This document shows, one piece after another, positions 45,426-57,475 of a DNA stretch of 64,000 nucleotides. Position 1 is the stretch's first letter, and each line of letters starts with the position of its first letter. The notes below the pieces were generated by a model that was not told where the DNA came from, searched no databases, and worked only from the letters and a program-made list of their open reading frames with translations. Source of the DNA: Isoetes taiwanensis (Eukaryota > Streptophyta > Lycopodiopsida > Isoetales > Isoetaceae); assembly GCA_021234155.1 (NCBI GenBank), contig JAJEKV010000803.1:1-64000 (forward strand), given 5' to 3'. Both the position numbers and the translations under genes were made by a program.

Positions 45426-47331
45426 TGTTGCCCCCAAAGGGCAACATACTAATTGATGGTTTATGCATTGAAATTAGGACAAATCATTTTGGAAGAATAA
45501 ATCAAGAAGGAGCTTGGTAGACAACATTGATGTGGAGGTCAAACAATATCTTCAAAGGTCAACACAAATACTCAAGGTCAACTTTCATGGAATGCACTCC
45601 ATTTGAGGTCAAAGCTAGTCAAAAGGATGCTGGGTTAAAGAAGATTGGAAGATGTTTTTTGAAGATTGGAAGTTAGAGTTTGGAAGATCCCATGGTACTT
45701 GGTTCCATCCCTTAGCCATTTTTTATCCACTCTCATACCATATTCTTACCTCCTTTTTGAATTTTCCTAGTCATTTTTCTTCCTTGCTCACCTTTTGCAA
45801 ATCACATTTTGCTTTGCCTAAGTCCTTTTTCCTAATGCATTTTATTCCCCCCATCCTATCTCATATCTTTTTGCTTTATTTTCATTCCCCATATCACACC
45901 CTTGCAAATGCCCCTAGCCTAACCCTTATTTACAATCCCTTATACCCCCTTATTTCATTTACCATTGTGCCCTAAGTATCCATGCCACACAAATATCCCC
46001 CATGGAATATTCCAATCATGGTATCTACCTAGTATATTCCCCAAAATATTAGGGTTGCCATAGATCCAAATGATCAAAGCTTCATAATTATTTTTGGGTA
46101 TCTTTCGAACCATGGCCTAGCTTCTCGAAATTGCTAAATACAGCATATTCCTAGTTTATACCTCAAAAAATACGGCCACCGTATCGCGAGATTTCTGGAA
46201 AAATACTGTCGAAGAACCCTAAGTTTTTTGCTTTCGAATCACGTAGGAATGGAATCATTAAGCTTTGAAAACTATCTATTTTGTATTCAGCCCTTAAGCA
46301 TCCTATCAAGCCTAAACTTAAGCTCCTAAGATGCAGGAACCATTAAAACCTAAACATATATACTGGGAAAACAATGACAGAAGATTTTTGAAGGCCCAGA
46401 CGCATCAAACCTCAACATTGATACATGCTGAGCATGATCTGAAGACGTTTATGAAGTATCTGAGCATTCCACAGTTCGATTTGAGAAAATTGGACTGATA
46501 TTCTTGTTATGATTTTACTATATGACCTTCTGAGATATTTTGATGATTGATTTATGATCTCGAGACCTCTATTCATCTTGTATTACCTTCATATCAATGA
46601 AAATTGCCTGCCAAGTGCTTAAAAAATTGAATGTCATGATCTTTTAGTATTTCTGCCATATAAACATTTTTACAGTAAGATATTCCACCATCTTTTTCTG
46701 CATATGACCATTTGCCCCTCATCTCCCATCATATTTGCACCTGTGTGCACAAAAAGTTCGAGAAAAAACCATTCCAAACTCAAGTTATCATTTTTTGCAT
46801 TCTGTCTGACACAATTTTAGACTGTTATCCACAAAGCGATTGCAAAAAATAGTTTTAGTGATCCAAAATAGGATTTGATTGCATGCCCCACACCTTTGGG
46901 ACCTATACTTCATTTCGTTTTTGGAATTTCTCAAAATTTCCCTCAACTCAAGTTACAAAATTCGAGATCACATGCGTGGCTTTTGACTGGTATTGACCAA
47001 AAATTGACTCAACTTTGAGATCGAATATCTTGCAAACTAGAACTCAGACTTGGTCAAGATCTTTTCCCTTGCATGCCTATAACTTTTCTACAGAGGTTAC
47101 AATCACTTGACCTTGAAAATCAATCCATCTATGAGAACTACATCAATTTGAGTGAAGGTTTCATATTCTTGAATTGGGAAAGGTATGAATACTTGATATT
47201 TGAGCTTTTTCTTTGAAAAATTCTTGTGTAGACTGATCACCTTAAGTGATCTGGAGGTTCTAACCCCAATTTGAGCATAAATTCAAGTTGGCTTCTTGTG
47301 TTTGACTCTCTAGCCAGGTTGAGGGTTAACA
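45426..47331 (+). repeat. Family C LTR 2 (3' LTR of C1)
   Basis: 1.9 kb, starts TGTTGCCCCCAAAGGGCAAC, ends GGGTTAACA, and is followed after three bases by a primer binding site. It therefore also served as a 5' LTR. It contains the dyad around GATCACCTTAAGTGATC (about 47236-47253). Confidence 0.85.
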
Positions 47332-47334
47332 TCT

Positions 47335-47353
47335 TGGAGGTTCTACCGAGATC
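47335..47353 (+). other. Primer binding site after LTR 2 (tRNA-Gln-like)
   Basis: TGGAGGTTCTACCGAGATC, identical to the site at 56084-56102 and one base off that of element D. Confidence 0.65.
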
Positions 47354-47480
47354 CTCCACGGATTTTAAAACCACGAAAACCCTCTCGGGGTAGGGTTTTC
47401 TAAACCCAGTGCAGACAAGCATGTCGTGCCATTTTGTCGAGTCCCATAGGCCGATTGGCCTCCCTGGATGATGGAAATCC

Positions 47481-47529
47481 TTCTATTCTATTCTATTCTA
47501 TTCTATTCTATTCTATTCTATTCTATTCT
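47481..47529 (+). repeat. Microsatellite (TTCTA)n
   Basis: About ten perfect TTCTA units in the disturbed leader of C2. Confidence 0.95.
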
Positions 47530-48016
47530 GATCCAATGATGATTGAGAGACACAATGGTATTCCTCTAGGACCGCAGAGCTAAATATCATTGCCATGTGT
47601 ATTGTGCATCCTCTTCCTAAATGGTCAACATCCAACCTTTGAAGTCTAGGTTGAAGTTTGAGAGACTTTGATAGTCAACATTGGTCAACTCCCCTTTCAA
47701 GTCTAGTTTGAAGATCTTGGCAGTCAACATTGGTATGAAAGTCAAAAGGAGCTCATGGCCAAAGTCAACACAAGCATTCAAGGCCAAACTCTATTGGAGG
47801 TACTTTATTTGAGGTCAAATGTTAAGTCAAGGACACGCTCTAGAAGAATCTAGGTTTTAGAGTTTGGAAAATACTTGTTTGAAGTTTGAAAGATAAAGTT
47901 TGGAAGATTCCTTTATACATGGTTCAAGGATTATAGCTATTGCCCCCATCCTCCTTTAAATTTTTGCCTAGTCATCATTTTCCTTTTTTTGACCTTAGCC
48001 TATTTCCATCTCCGCC
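47530..48016 (+). repeat. Diverged C-type LTR fragment fused to C2 pol
   Basis: It shares with the C LTRs the blocks AGTCAACATTGGTATGAAAGTCA, TTATTTGAGGTCAAATG and AAAGTTTGGAAGATTCC in the same order, but is clearly diverged and lacks both ends. Coding similarity to the protease begins right after it, so the leader, gag and the protease start are missing. Confidence 0.6.
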
Positions 48017-48420
48017 ATGTCTACTCTTTGCCAAACTAAGTATGGATTTCAAATAGATAAGAAAGCTTTTGTTTTGTTGAAATCTTTTTACAATACTAAA
48101 ATAGCACCTGTTGGAATTGTAACCAAGGTTCTAGTCAACACTGAGGGTATAATTGTGGCTGCCAACTTTATTGTTGTTGCTTTTGAGGACCTAGGAGAGG
48201 ATGCAGATATCTATGACCTCCTACTTGGGAGAAGGTGGATGGCTACAGTTGATGCCAGGCCAGTTTGGTCCCAAGGAATCTGCACTATCTCAAATGGCTC
48301 TCAAGTAGCTACCATTTACAATCAAGATGGCTCTTATGGTGCCAAAGAAGAGGTACATTTCATTAAAGAGCTACTAATAGAAGAACCTTTGGGATCTTAT
48401 AGGTGTGCAACTGCTAAACC
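48017..48420 (+). pseudogene. pol: C2 protease, N-terminally truncated
   Basis: The open frame from ATG 48017 begins inside the protease (YGFQIDKKAFVLLKSFYNTK), just past the active-site Asp. The flap/core block IYDLLLGRRWMATVDARPVW follows, then the ISNGSQVATIYNQDGSY linker. It continues openly into the RNase H domain. Confidence 0.75.
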
Positions 48421-48484
48421 AAGGAAATGTGATATGATTCCTTTGGTTGTGGAGTGTGTGCCCTCTCTCAAGCAAGGTAAGGAA

Positions 48485-48850
48485 GGCCTCTTGTGGTTTG
48501 ATGGAGGTATCTCAAAGAAGTTGAACATAGAATCATCTGCAGCTATACTAAAGGACTCTTCAAGTAAACTTTTGGCTAAAGTAGGTAGAATCTTTCCTCT
48601 CTAATATTGCAGAATACAAAGCCTTAGTTGCAGGTCTTAAAGAAGCTAAAGTAATGAACATTTCTTACATACATATCTTTGGAGATTCTCAGCTAGTATG
48701 CAGGTAGGTTAGTGGTGAATATCAGACAAATAATACAGACAGGGAGGTGCTCAGAAATCAGGTAATGGGAGTGCTTACCAATTTTGCCTCTTGAAAGATC
48801 ACTCATATCCCAAGGGAGCAGAATTGGGATACTCTCATGTCACATCTATC
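48485..48850 (+). pseudogene. pol: C2 archaeal-type RNase H, located before RT
   Basis: The best preserved copy. GLLWFDGGISKKLN (first Asp 48500-48502), LAKVGRIFP, AEYKALVAGLKEAK (Glu 48612-48614), HIFGDSQLVC (Asp 48684-48686), and HIPREQN followed by Asp (48828-48830). All four catalytic positions are readable, although the frame is broken after FPL (stop at 48602-48604) and again near 48705. It resembles the second RNase H of Tat/Ogre elements but lies upstream of RT. Confidence 0.82.
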
Positions 48851-49099
48851 TGAAGGTGCTATTCCAGAGGAAGAACTTGATGAGGATGAACTCAAAGAGC
48901 TCTGCCCCGTACTTACTATCAATGCTTCACAAGAAGAGTCAACCAAGGAAGTTCATCAATAAAAATGCCAGGCAAAGAACTTTATTTGTAGGGGATCTGT
49001 TTGACACTCAAAATAAGGATGAGATTACTAGTTTCTTTGAGGAAAGAGGAGATGTCTTTGCTTGGGATTATTCTAACATTGGGATTCTAACATTGAATA

Positions 49100-50120
49100 T
49101 CAAAACAGAGAGAGCATACAAATGTTTTTTGAAGAAAGGAAAGATGTATTTGCTTGGGACTACTCAGAACTATCAGGTATCAAAACTGAGGTATGCCAAT
49201 TTGAAATTAAGATCAAGGAAGGTTGTAAACTTGTCTTTCAAAAATTAAGGAGAATTAATGCTTCACTTATGGGGTTGATAAAGGATGAATTGAATAAGAT
49301 GTTAGATGCAGGTGTTATTATTGAAATCATTAACCCAGAATGGGTATCTTGCATTGTTCCTGTAGAGAAGAAAAGTGGTGCTTTTAAGAATTTGCATTGA
49401 TTAAGTGATCTCAACAAAGCCACCATCAAGGATTGTTACCCTTTGCCTTTTTAGAAGAGATCTTATATGCCGTGAAAGCGGTAAGAAAGTGTATTCATTT
49501 TGGATGGATTCTCGTGATTCAACCAGATCAGCATTAAGGAAGAAGACCAGCCAAAGACTTCTTTTATCACTCCCTGGGGTACATATGCTATGAAAAGAAT
49601 GCCTTTTGGTTTGATGAATGCTCCAACTACCTTCCAAAGGGCAATGGATGTTATTTTCAAATCAATGTCTTTAAGAGTTCAGGGTGTACTTAGATGACCT
49701 TTGCCTAGGCTCTCATCCATCTAATCATGTGGAGCTACTTGCAAAAATTTGTTCTTTTTGCAGGAGTTCGTGAGTCAATCTTAAATCCAAAGAAATGCAT
49801 CTTTTTTGCATCAAAAGGACAACTCTTAGGGCATGAAGTATCCAGCCAAGGCATTCAAGTTGCTCAAGACAAGATTGAAGCCCTCAAAAAACTGGCACCT
49901 CCCAAGAATCTAAAACAGGTCAAAAGTTTTATTGGTATGACAAGTTTTCTCAGGATGTATATTCCTAATTTTGCTCATATTTTGAGCCCCATTTCTAGAT
50001 TGACAAGGGTAGGTAAGTTTTTCCAAATGAAAGTAAGCATATACCTATCACATGGACTTCAGAATGCCAAGAGGCTTTTGACTTTCTCATTCTATCCATA
50101 TGTGAAGCCACACTCTTTGA
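49100..50120 (+). pseudogene. pol: C2 reverse transcriptase
   Basis: It starts with the pre-RT block VFAWDYSEL and VCQFEIKIKEGCK (about 49140-49230). MLDAGVIIEIINPEWVSCIV follows, then [29 protein letters not shown] (Asp codons 49693-49698), and SILNPKKCIFFASKGQLLGH. The thumb block LKQVKSFIGMTSFLRMYIPN (about 49905-49965) comes last. A duplicated scrap of the leader block lies at 49030-49130. Frameshifts near 49390 and 49670. Confidence 0.87.
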
Positions 50121-50124
50121 AAAA

Positions 50125-50530
50125 CCAGATTTGAATATGCCATTTGAAGTTTATATTATCAAGTACTAAAAAAGCTATAGGATTAGCCATTTTTACGTGA
50201 TAAGCATACCATAGTGTTTGCAAGTAAACAATGGTCCGCTCTAGAAGAGAGATATACGAATAGAAAAAGTCTTTGCTGCCCTCATGTTTCTTATCAATAG
50301 GCAAGGACACTTGCTTGCTCAAGAGTCAAGTCCAAGTCTACATGAAGCAAAATCAATGGGTCTCTTGTTTGATAAGGCAAACAAGAAGCCAAAAATCCAA
50401 AGATGGGCTTGTAAGTTGCAAAGTTATGATATTTACGTAAAAGAATTACATTTGGTAGTGAAGTCCCTAGCCTTTATTTGCCTTATATATTTTTTTGACC
50501 ATGAAGATGAGTTGGATACCGGTGACACTT
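50125..50530 (+). pseudogene. pol: C2 degenerate RT-linked RNase H
   Basis: It aligns with the C1 and C3 segments: MPFEVYI near 50140, the ALMFLINRQGHLL helix (50276-50320), then LFDKANKKPKIQRWACKLQ. None of the copies shows catalytic Asp/Glu in the expected places. Confidence 0.6.
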
Positions 50531-50689
50531 CACTTGCGGTAGCTCATGTAGAGGTAACTCGGAAGATCAAGCTGATGGGGGATGGCAACAACCTATTAGA
50601 GACTTTTTACAACATGGGATCATCTCTTCAAGCCTCACTTCAAACCAAAAAAGGAGACTCAAGGATAAATGCGGACAATTCAAGATGAT

Positions 50690-51860
50690 AGACAATGTCT
50701 TGTGCAAAGTCAACCGAGATGGAGTCTTGTTGAGGTGTGTGGATGAAAGTGAGTCCGCTCTAATCATCGGGGAAATGCACAAAGGTATTTGTGGAGGGCA
50801 TTTTCTTTGGTGATACCATACGACAAAAAGATTCTCAGTGTCCGATACTATTGGCCTCTTTGTTTTTAAAGATTGTTATGAGATTATAAAGACTTGTCAT
50901 CAATGCCAAATCTTTAGCAAAAGAATTTTACTTCAAATGCCCTTAATCCCATCATATCTCCGGGGCCCTTTCAGATTTGGGATTAGATTATATTGGCCCT
51001 ATTAATCCTTCTTATGCAGGTCAACATCAGCATATCATTGTGGCCACAGCATTATTTTACTAAATGGGCGGAAGCTATACCTTTGAGGCGGGGCTAATGC
51101 TGCCACAACCGCAAGATTTTACATGAGTATGTTTGTTCCGGTTTGGTATTCCTTTTGATTTGCCAGACGATGATAGGGGCACGCTTTTGTTAATGAAGTT
51201 ATTGCTAACTTGTTGGACATCTTGAAGGTCAAGCATACCAAAAGCTCCTCATACTACCCCCAAGGTAATGGACAAGCTGAAGCCACTAACAAAGTGTTGA
51301 AAAGTATCTTGCAGAAGACAATTGAGGTCAACAAGAGGGATTGGCATGTCAAAATAGTGGATGCACTTTGGGCTTATAGAGTCACTATCAAAACAGCTAC
51401 AAATCATACACCCTTCAATTTGGTTTATGGCATAGAGGCAGTCTTACCAGTGGAACTCGAGTTGCCTTCCCTGAGGTTAGCTCATAAACTATGCTTACCT
51501 TTTGAACATGCCTTGCAGGAAAGATTGGATGCCTTGCTGCACCTAGATGAATATAGGATGGAGGCAATGAGAATACTAATTTGCTGAAAAAAGGCCAAAG
51601 ATCGGCTGCATTCAAAGCGCACATAGAATCTGAGGGCACTTTTTAGGGAAGGAGAACTTGTCCTCAAGTGGAATAAATCAATAGAAGACTCGGTACGGCA
51701 AATTTGATAATATTTGGGAGGGACCCTTTATGGTGTTGGAATCTGCGGTACCAACTCATATTGGCTACAAGAGGTTGCCTGGGAATGTTGTTACCAAATC
51801 CTATTAATACTTTGCATTTGAAGAGGTATTGGGACCCATGCTTGCTTGTCTCTCTTTTTG
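50690..51860 (+). pseudogene. pol: C2 integrase
   Basis: HHCC zinc domain (GEMHKGICGGHF near 50772, CHQCQIF near 50900), first Asp 50986-50988, second Asp in DRGT (51172-51174). Third residue Glu in YYPQGNGQAEATNK (51279-51281). The open C-terminal part has LWAYRVTIKTATNHTPFNLV and the WEGPF module (about 51717). All three catalytic residues are present, but frameshifts separate them. It inserts element cDNA into the genome (family knowledge). Confidence 0.87.
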
Positions 51861-51899
51861 CATTAGAAAAGTTTAAAAAATCTATGGTAGGATTAGTAT

Positions 51900-52502
51900 A
51901 GTTAGACCTATTTAATTCTTTGAGCATATTACTTTGATAAGTTAACTTTATGATTGTAGGTTGAGTTGCCTTGAGGGGCGGTATGGATGATCTCAAGTAA
52001 AAAGGAATGATTACTAATGCTTTACCAAGTGCCATATGCGGGAGGATCCTTTTTTCCATCTTTATTCGCCATAAGTGGTCCTACTATTCATCTAGACTCC
52101 TTACTCTTGTCTTCATTCCCATAAAAGCACTCACAACCGCCTTTTACCACCAAAGCAGAGTTGCAAGTTTTGAGATTAACTAGTTTGTTTGTTTCCATGA
52201 AAGTGCATCCTTTTTTCATTTTCATTCATCCGCCATAAGTAGTCCTGCCACTCATCTAAACTCCTTATTCTTGTTTTTCATTCCTAAAAAGAAAGCACTC
52301 GCAATTGACTTCACCATCATAGCAGAGTTTGCCTCTTGAAAAGTTCAAGGAGGCACACATTCTTTTGTTTTGGCGAGACCTCAACAGTTTCACATCTACT
52401 TCACCCTCACACACCTCATCCCCATCATTATCCTATCATATTCATACTCATTTTCATTCTTTTTCACTCATTATATTCCACTCACATCCTTCCTCCATCA
52501 TA
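51900..52502 (+). other. C2 3' UTR with duplicated unit
   Basis: The same duplicated structure as C1 and C3 (units about 52040-52175 and 52205-52345). It is then interrupted at 52502 by the insertion that ends at 53997; the UTR resumes at 53998. Confidence 0.6.
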
Positions 52503-52628
52503 ACAACCATTGACATTAACAACCAACACATAACTACCATTGATATTAATTAACATAACCATTGGGTCCAACACATTTTAGATGAAAATCCCCTTAAACC
52601 CCCTTTGGTTTGGGTGCATATTCACACG
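52499..52628 (+). repeat. Left arm of a 130-bp inverted repeat
   Basis: Its reverse complement matches 52863-52991 with one mismatch and one 1-base gap. The arms are separated by 234 bases. Confidence 0.92.
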
Positions 52629-52862
52629 GGGAGTGACTCGGCAAGCGAGAGTCTGTTGGATAGGCATATTCACCTTATTCCTTAATCTACACCGTACATA
52701 AAGTTCCTCGTTTGTGGGGTATGCAAGTACAAAATTTGCTATCTTGTATAACAAGATTCGCAAAAATACTATAAGATTTCAAAGCGAAATACTATATGGG
52801 TTGATTTTGATGCAAAAAAAAATACAATTATGAGGGCTCTCGCTGCCCTACATCACCCTTCG

Positions 52863-52991
52863 CGTGTGAATATGCACCCAAACCAAAGGGGGTTTAAGGG
52901 GATTTTCATCTAAATGTGTTGGACCCAATGGTTATGTTAATTAATATCAATGGTAGTTATGTGTTGGTTGTTAATGTCAATGGTTGTCATG
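52863..52991 (-). repeat. Right arm of the inverted repeat
   Basis: Partner of 52499-52628. Beyond it, GTGTTGGTTGTTATG repeats the end of the arm once more, so the outer edge is itself a small direct repeat. Confidence 0.92.
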
Positions 52992-53730
52992 TGTTGGTTG
53001 TTATGTGTTGGGGGATTTAATTTTTATATGTTGGATGTTAATGGTTTGTGTTGCAAAAAAATTTTGTGGCCCTTCGTGGCCTTAGGACGCCCCCCCTCAG
53101 TGTGACAAAAATTTTAGAATTCAAACCGAGAAAAAACTAGAATTCATTTGAGGTTATCATCACCGTAGCTTTGAATTTCATCACAATAAAACAAATAGAA
53201 CATAAGTAAAAAGTTACCATAAAAATAGAATGATTGATCCCATTATTCAAAGCCATAAAGTTTGCAACACACATACACAAACATTTTTCAACCTGGAATT
53301 TAACAAGAGCTTTGGCCTCCATGGATTCTTGTGGTGAGAAACCAAAGTGGGAAACTTTTCTCGCTTGTTAGCACAAGGATCTAGAAGCCTTGGAATTTGC
53401 TTAATAACTGCCTCAAAAATCTAAAATGCATGGTAATTTTTGCAAGCTTGATTCGAATGAGCCATAAAACAATATCCAATAGCTAATCTCAGACTAATCG
53501 GCTGGTAGGATGTGAAAGCTACCAAATCCGGCCGAAAAATTGCTGTTTTAGCATAGATAACTTAACCCAACATATCGATATCATACACTATCAAAAAAGA
53601 TCCCGGAGAGAGCTTTCCAAACGCAATAAAAAAAATCATCCTGAAACAGAGCTCGGATCAAAAGTTATGATAAGAAATGTGTTGCCCATGGGAACTCGCA
53701 CTACATGCGCCCTTCAAGCCCTTCATGTGC

Positions 53731-53844
53731 CCATTATGCACCACACACACAAAAAGAGGGCTTTTGTTGTGAGCCATTGGTTGTTGACCATTATGCACCA
53801 CATGCACAAAAAAAGGGCTTTTGTTGTGAGCCATTGGTTGTTGA
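53731..53844 (+). repeat. 57-bp tandem duplication
   Basis: Units 53731-53787 and 53788-53844 (CCATTATGCACCACA...TTGGTTGTTGA) differ at a few positions. Confidence 0.88.
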
Positions 53845-54137
53845 CCATTGAAAAAAAAATGCTAAAATCAATGGCTCAGAAATGGTGCACTCTAGATGTA
53901 CGCATTAGTACATCCATTTGAATACATCATGAAATCATAGGAAAACCTTAGTGAAAAGCGTACAAAAACACAAAGAAAACCCCCTGTTATTATGCTACAT
54001 ATTCACTCCTATTCCATCAACACTTGCACACTACCACTACATCCTCTTTCTATCATAATTCTCACTCAAGCACCTTGATACAAGATTGAAGACCCTTTAT
54101 GGCTGAGGGGACTAGCCATTCTTTTGTTTTGGCGAGA

Positions 54138-56080
54138 TGTTGCCCCCTAAGGACAACATGCTAATTGTGTTCTATGCCTTCAAGTCAGGTTAAGTCATTT
54201 TGGAAGACTAGGTCAAAAGATTGGAAGAGCTTGGTAGTCAACATTGATATGGAGGTCAAAAAGATGCTAACTTTCTAGGTCAAATAACAAGTGTTCAAGC
54301 CAAAAGTTCACAAGAGGTACTCTATTTGGAATCAAATGCTTAGTTAAAGAATATGCTCTAGAAGAATCTGGGTTATGAAGTTTGGAAGACATAGTTTGAA
54401 GATTGGAAGTTATGAGTTTGGAAGACCCCATGGTGTATAGTTTCTAATCTTTCCCTTTGCTCCACCCCACTACTCCCATTTTAGTCTTCTTGGCTCAACA
54501 TTGTTTTCATATCCATTGTTCATTCCCTTGCCATTATTGCTTTACCATAATTGCCATCTCCCTCAAATTCCCTATTGATTTCTTCAATGTGCCATTATCT
54601 TGCCTATTTCAAAACCAACCTTTGCCTTAGAAAAATATCATTTCTTTTTCCTTATTTTTCCTTGCCACCCCAATGGTCCCTCATAATTTCTTTTACCTTC
54701 ATTCTTATTCCATCATATCTTCAGTGGTATATTCCCAACCTTGCTAAAAAATGCTTCAAAGATTCCCTATCTTCTTGCACGTGTGGGCAATCATTCCTAT
54801 GGTAATTGGGCTACAATCTTCTTTAAGTATTTTATGGGTACAGCCTTTGAACCATTGGCCAAGCTTTCAAAAATGGCCTAAATCAAACATATCTGTGGTA
54901 TATTCCTAGAAAAATACTTAAACCGTGTACGCTAATTATGCAAAAATACACGGTGAAGAACCCTAAACTGAAATCCGGCTCGAATCATGCCTTCCTCGCT
55001 CCATTCTCTCGAGACCATCCTATTCTTGGATTAGGAACTTAAGCAATAGAATAAGCCTAAATTTACTACCTAAAATCAACTGAAACAGAGATTGAAACTA
55101 TATCACTGGGAAACACAACCTCGACATTTTTTGAAGGCCCGAAGTACTTTCGGATCCTACATTGATCATTGCCGAAGCAAGATCCCGAACGATCCTTGAA
55201 TTTCTGAGCTCTCCTCAATTGGATTTACAAGATCTAGTTGACATTACTTTCAAAAATTACCTATTGACTTGTGATGATTATTTTTCCCTGATTAAAGCTA
55301 TGAAGCATCCTTATATTACATTTATCATGATATATTTACTTCCATATCAATTTAAATTGATTGCCAAGTTATCAAATCCATTTCTGATATTTTCCTTTAC
55401 AATTCTTGCCATAAAATATTCTACGAAAATTTTTCGTGTGTTTTCCAATCCTTTTGGCCCACTTGCCCGGCTATTCTTAGGGCTTGTGTAAGCCAAGGAA
55501 GTTGAAATCATCCAAAAAAATACGTATATCTCAAATTCAAAAAAAAATTGCTCAGGTTTGAAACAGTTTGTATTTTGCCAAATCAAGTCACAAAAATACT
55601 TTTACACATCCAAATGAGGATTTGACAACTTGCCTCTCTTCCTTAGCACCAGTGCAACCCTATTTGCTTTGGAAATTAGAAAAGATGATTGGCAACTTCA
55701 AATCTCAACTTCTGATCACTGTTTTCCACATTTGACCTCTATTGACCAAATTTTGACCACACTTTGAGCTTGAATAACTCACAAATTAAGTTTCTGACTT
55801 GGTCAGAGGCTTTATTGTTGGTTACCTACAACTTTCTTGACTAAGTCTACAGTGCTGACTCAAGAAATCGACCAAGATCTCAACACCACAATTTGCTTTA
55901 TAAAGGTGCCATTTTTAGAAATGGGAAAGGTATAGAACACCAATTTTTTGAACTTGTCTTTTGAAATTATCTTGCATAGATCAGATCACCTTAAGTGATC
56001 TGGAGGTTCTAACCCCAATTTGAGTGAAAACTCAAATTGGTTCCTTGTGGTTGACCTTTAAGCCAGGTTTAGGGTCAACA
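54138..56080 (+). repeat. Family C LTR 3 (3' LTR of C2 and 5' LTR of C3)
   Basis: 1.94 kb. It starts TGTTGCCCCCTAAGGACAAC, so its terminal hairpin has one mismatch, and ends GGGTCAACA. A TATA-like CTTTATAAAGG lies at 55896-55906, about 175 bases before the end. It aligns closely with 62240-64000, and less closely with LTRs 1 and 2. Confidence 0.87.
55896..55906 (+). promoter_or_regulatory. TATA-like box in C LTR 3
   Basis: CTTTATAAAGG, placed where a U3 promoter is expected. LTR 2 lacks the motif at the matching place. Confidence 0.4.
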
Positions 56081-56083
56081 TTT

Positions 56084-56102
56084 TGGAGGTTCTACCGAGA
56101 TC
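56084..56102 (+). other. Primer binding site of C3 (tRNA-Gln-like)
   Basis: TGGAGGTTCTACCGAGATC, three bases after LTR 3. It resembles the complement of the 3' end of plant tRNA-Gln plus CCA, judged from memory. Confidence 0.65.
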
Positions 56103-56121
56103 TTCCTGGATCTCAGAACTC

Positions 56122-57475
56122 ATGGCTCCAAAGCAAAAATTTGCGTGAGAACAAGAACCATTGGAAGATGTTGATGTATCGATCATTGCAGAAAGGCCAT
56201 TGCCTCCAAGTTTCTCAAACTAGCTTACTTCAAAACATGCCATACCAATTAGAAAGTTGAATGTCCATGTTCCTCGCCTACCTTTGATTCGGCATGAGTG
56301 CTAACAACTTTTTGAGAATATTTGAAGACTATTACAGGGATTATGGTTTCAAGAAAGGATGCAAGCTTTGAATTTGAGAAATGTTTCAAAGATGAGAGTG
56401 AAGTCGGTGCTTGGTTAACTTATGAGAAGTTAATGGGTACCACCTCATGGGATGAACTCGTCGAGAAATTCTTGGACAGATTTGGTAAGTTAAGTTTGCT
56501 CCCAAAGATTTGGTTAATGAGTTGCAAAGTTTTTCTATACATGCAGGGAGAGTGTGAATCAGTACAAAGAAAGATTTAGCACATTTATGAGCAGGTGTCA
56601 AAGAGCACAGGTCACAATTCCCACACTTTTTTAGTTCTTGCTTTCATCAATGGTCTAGAAAGGAGACGGATATCCAAAGAAATTGCTCAAGATCCAAATT
56701 TGGCGAATCTGGAGATTCCATATATAAAGTTTTTGCCAAAACCATCGATCCGACTCAAATGCTCTCTACTTTGCCCGATAAGCACCATATCTCTCACCAT
56801 GGCCATGATCCTTTTTACCTGATGTTACCGGGATGCACATTATGATCATCACCCTTCCATTCCGGTTTATGCCATAAGAAGAAAAGAAGAAATCTAAAGA
56901 GGAGGAAGCTAGTTCTCAAGTTTGCGTGAGGTTAAATCAGACCTATCTAAGGTTCATCGAGGCTTTAGCGCAGAATTAACCAAACAACTAGTTGAGCTCA
57001 AAACCGCAAGAAAGGTAAAACTTACCCTGAATGTGTTCATTGCAATAGGAATACTCATCCATCAGAAATCTGCTATTGGCAAGTGTGTCCTAAATGCAAA
57101 AGAAAAGGCCACTTTGGAAAAGAATTCTTTCTGCAAAGAAGTTGGTCATACTGATGTTAAGTGTGCTGTTAAAGAATACTTTGCCAAGCAGGAACAAGAA
57201 AAGAGGTCAGAACCTAAGCCCCCTGTGAGATTTGCGGAACCAAGTACTTCAATAAGGTTTATCCAAGCTACAGAAGTTCCCAAGACTGAAGAAGTTATGG
57301 CAGTGCAAACTAGAAGAATGAATGAAGTCAATACACATGCTGAATCGAGTAGACATCCCACGCCTGTGTCTCCATCACCTACAATAGAATCACCTGCTCA
57401 AATGATAGCTCCACCTCCACAAAGAAAAAATATGGTAAGAAAGACCAAGACCTTGATGAAGTCGATATTTTGCTA
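56122..57475 (+). pseudogene. gag: C3 gag with three CCHC zinc knuckles
   Basis: Starts at ATG 56122 (MAPKQKF), 20 bases after the primer site. The capsid part shows FEFEKCFKDESEVGAWLTYEKL (56357-56440) and NQYKERF..F (about 56560). The zinc array at about 57035-57165 reads CVHCNRNTHPSEIC, CPKCKRKGHFGKE (last Cys lost) and FCKEVGHTDVKC. A Pro-rich linker (57340-57430) follows. Several stops, including one within the first ten codons. Confidence 0.75.

Larger units (their letters stand above)
52503..53997. mobile_element. 1.5-kb insertion in the C2 3' UTR (unclassified, palindromic)
   Basis: C3 is continuous where C2 is interrupted. The bases CATA flank the insert at 52499-52502 and 53998-54001, a likely 4-base target duplication. 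The left third is the 130-bp inverted repeat with its spacer. The right two thirds are AT-rich, with a 57-bp tandem duplication at 53731-53844. The ends ACAACC...TGCTA do not form inverted termini, and no transposase is encoded. It could be a non-autonomous DNA element or a foldback element. Confidence 0.6.
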
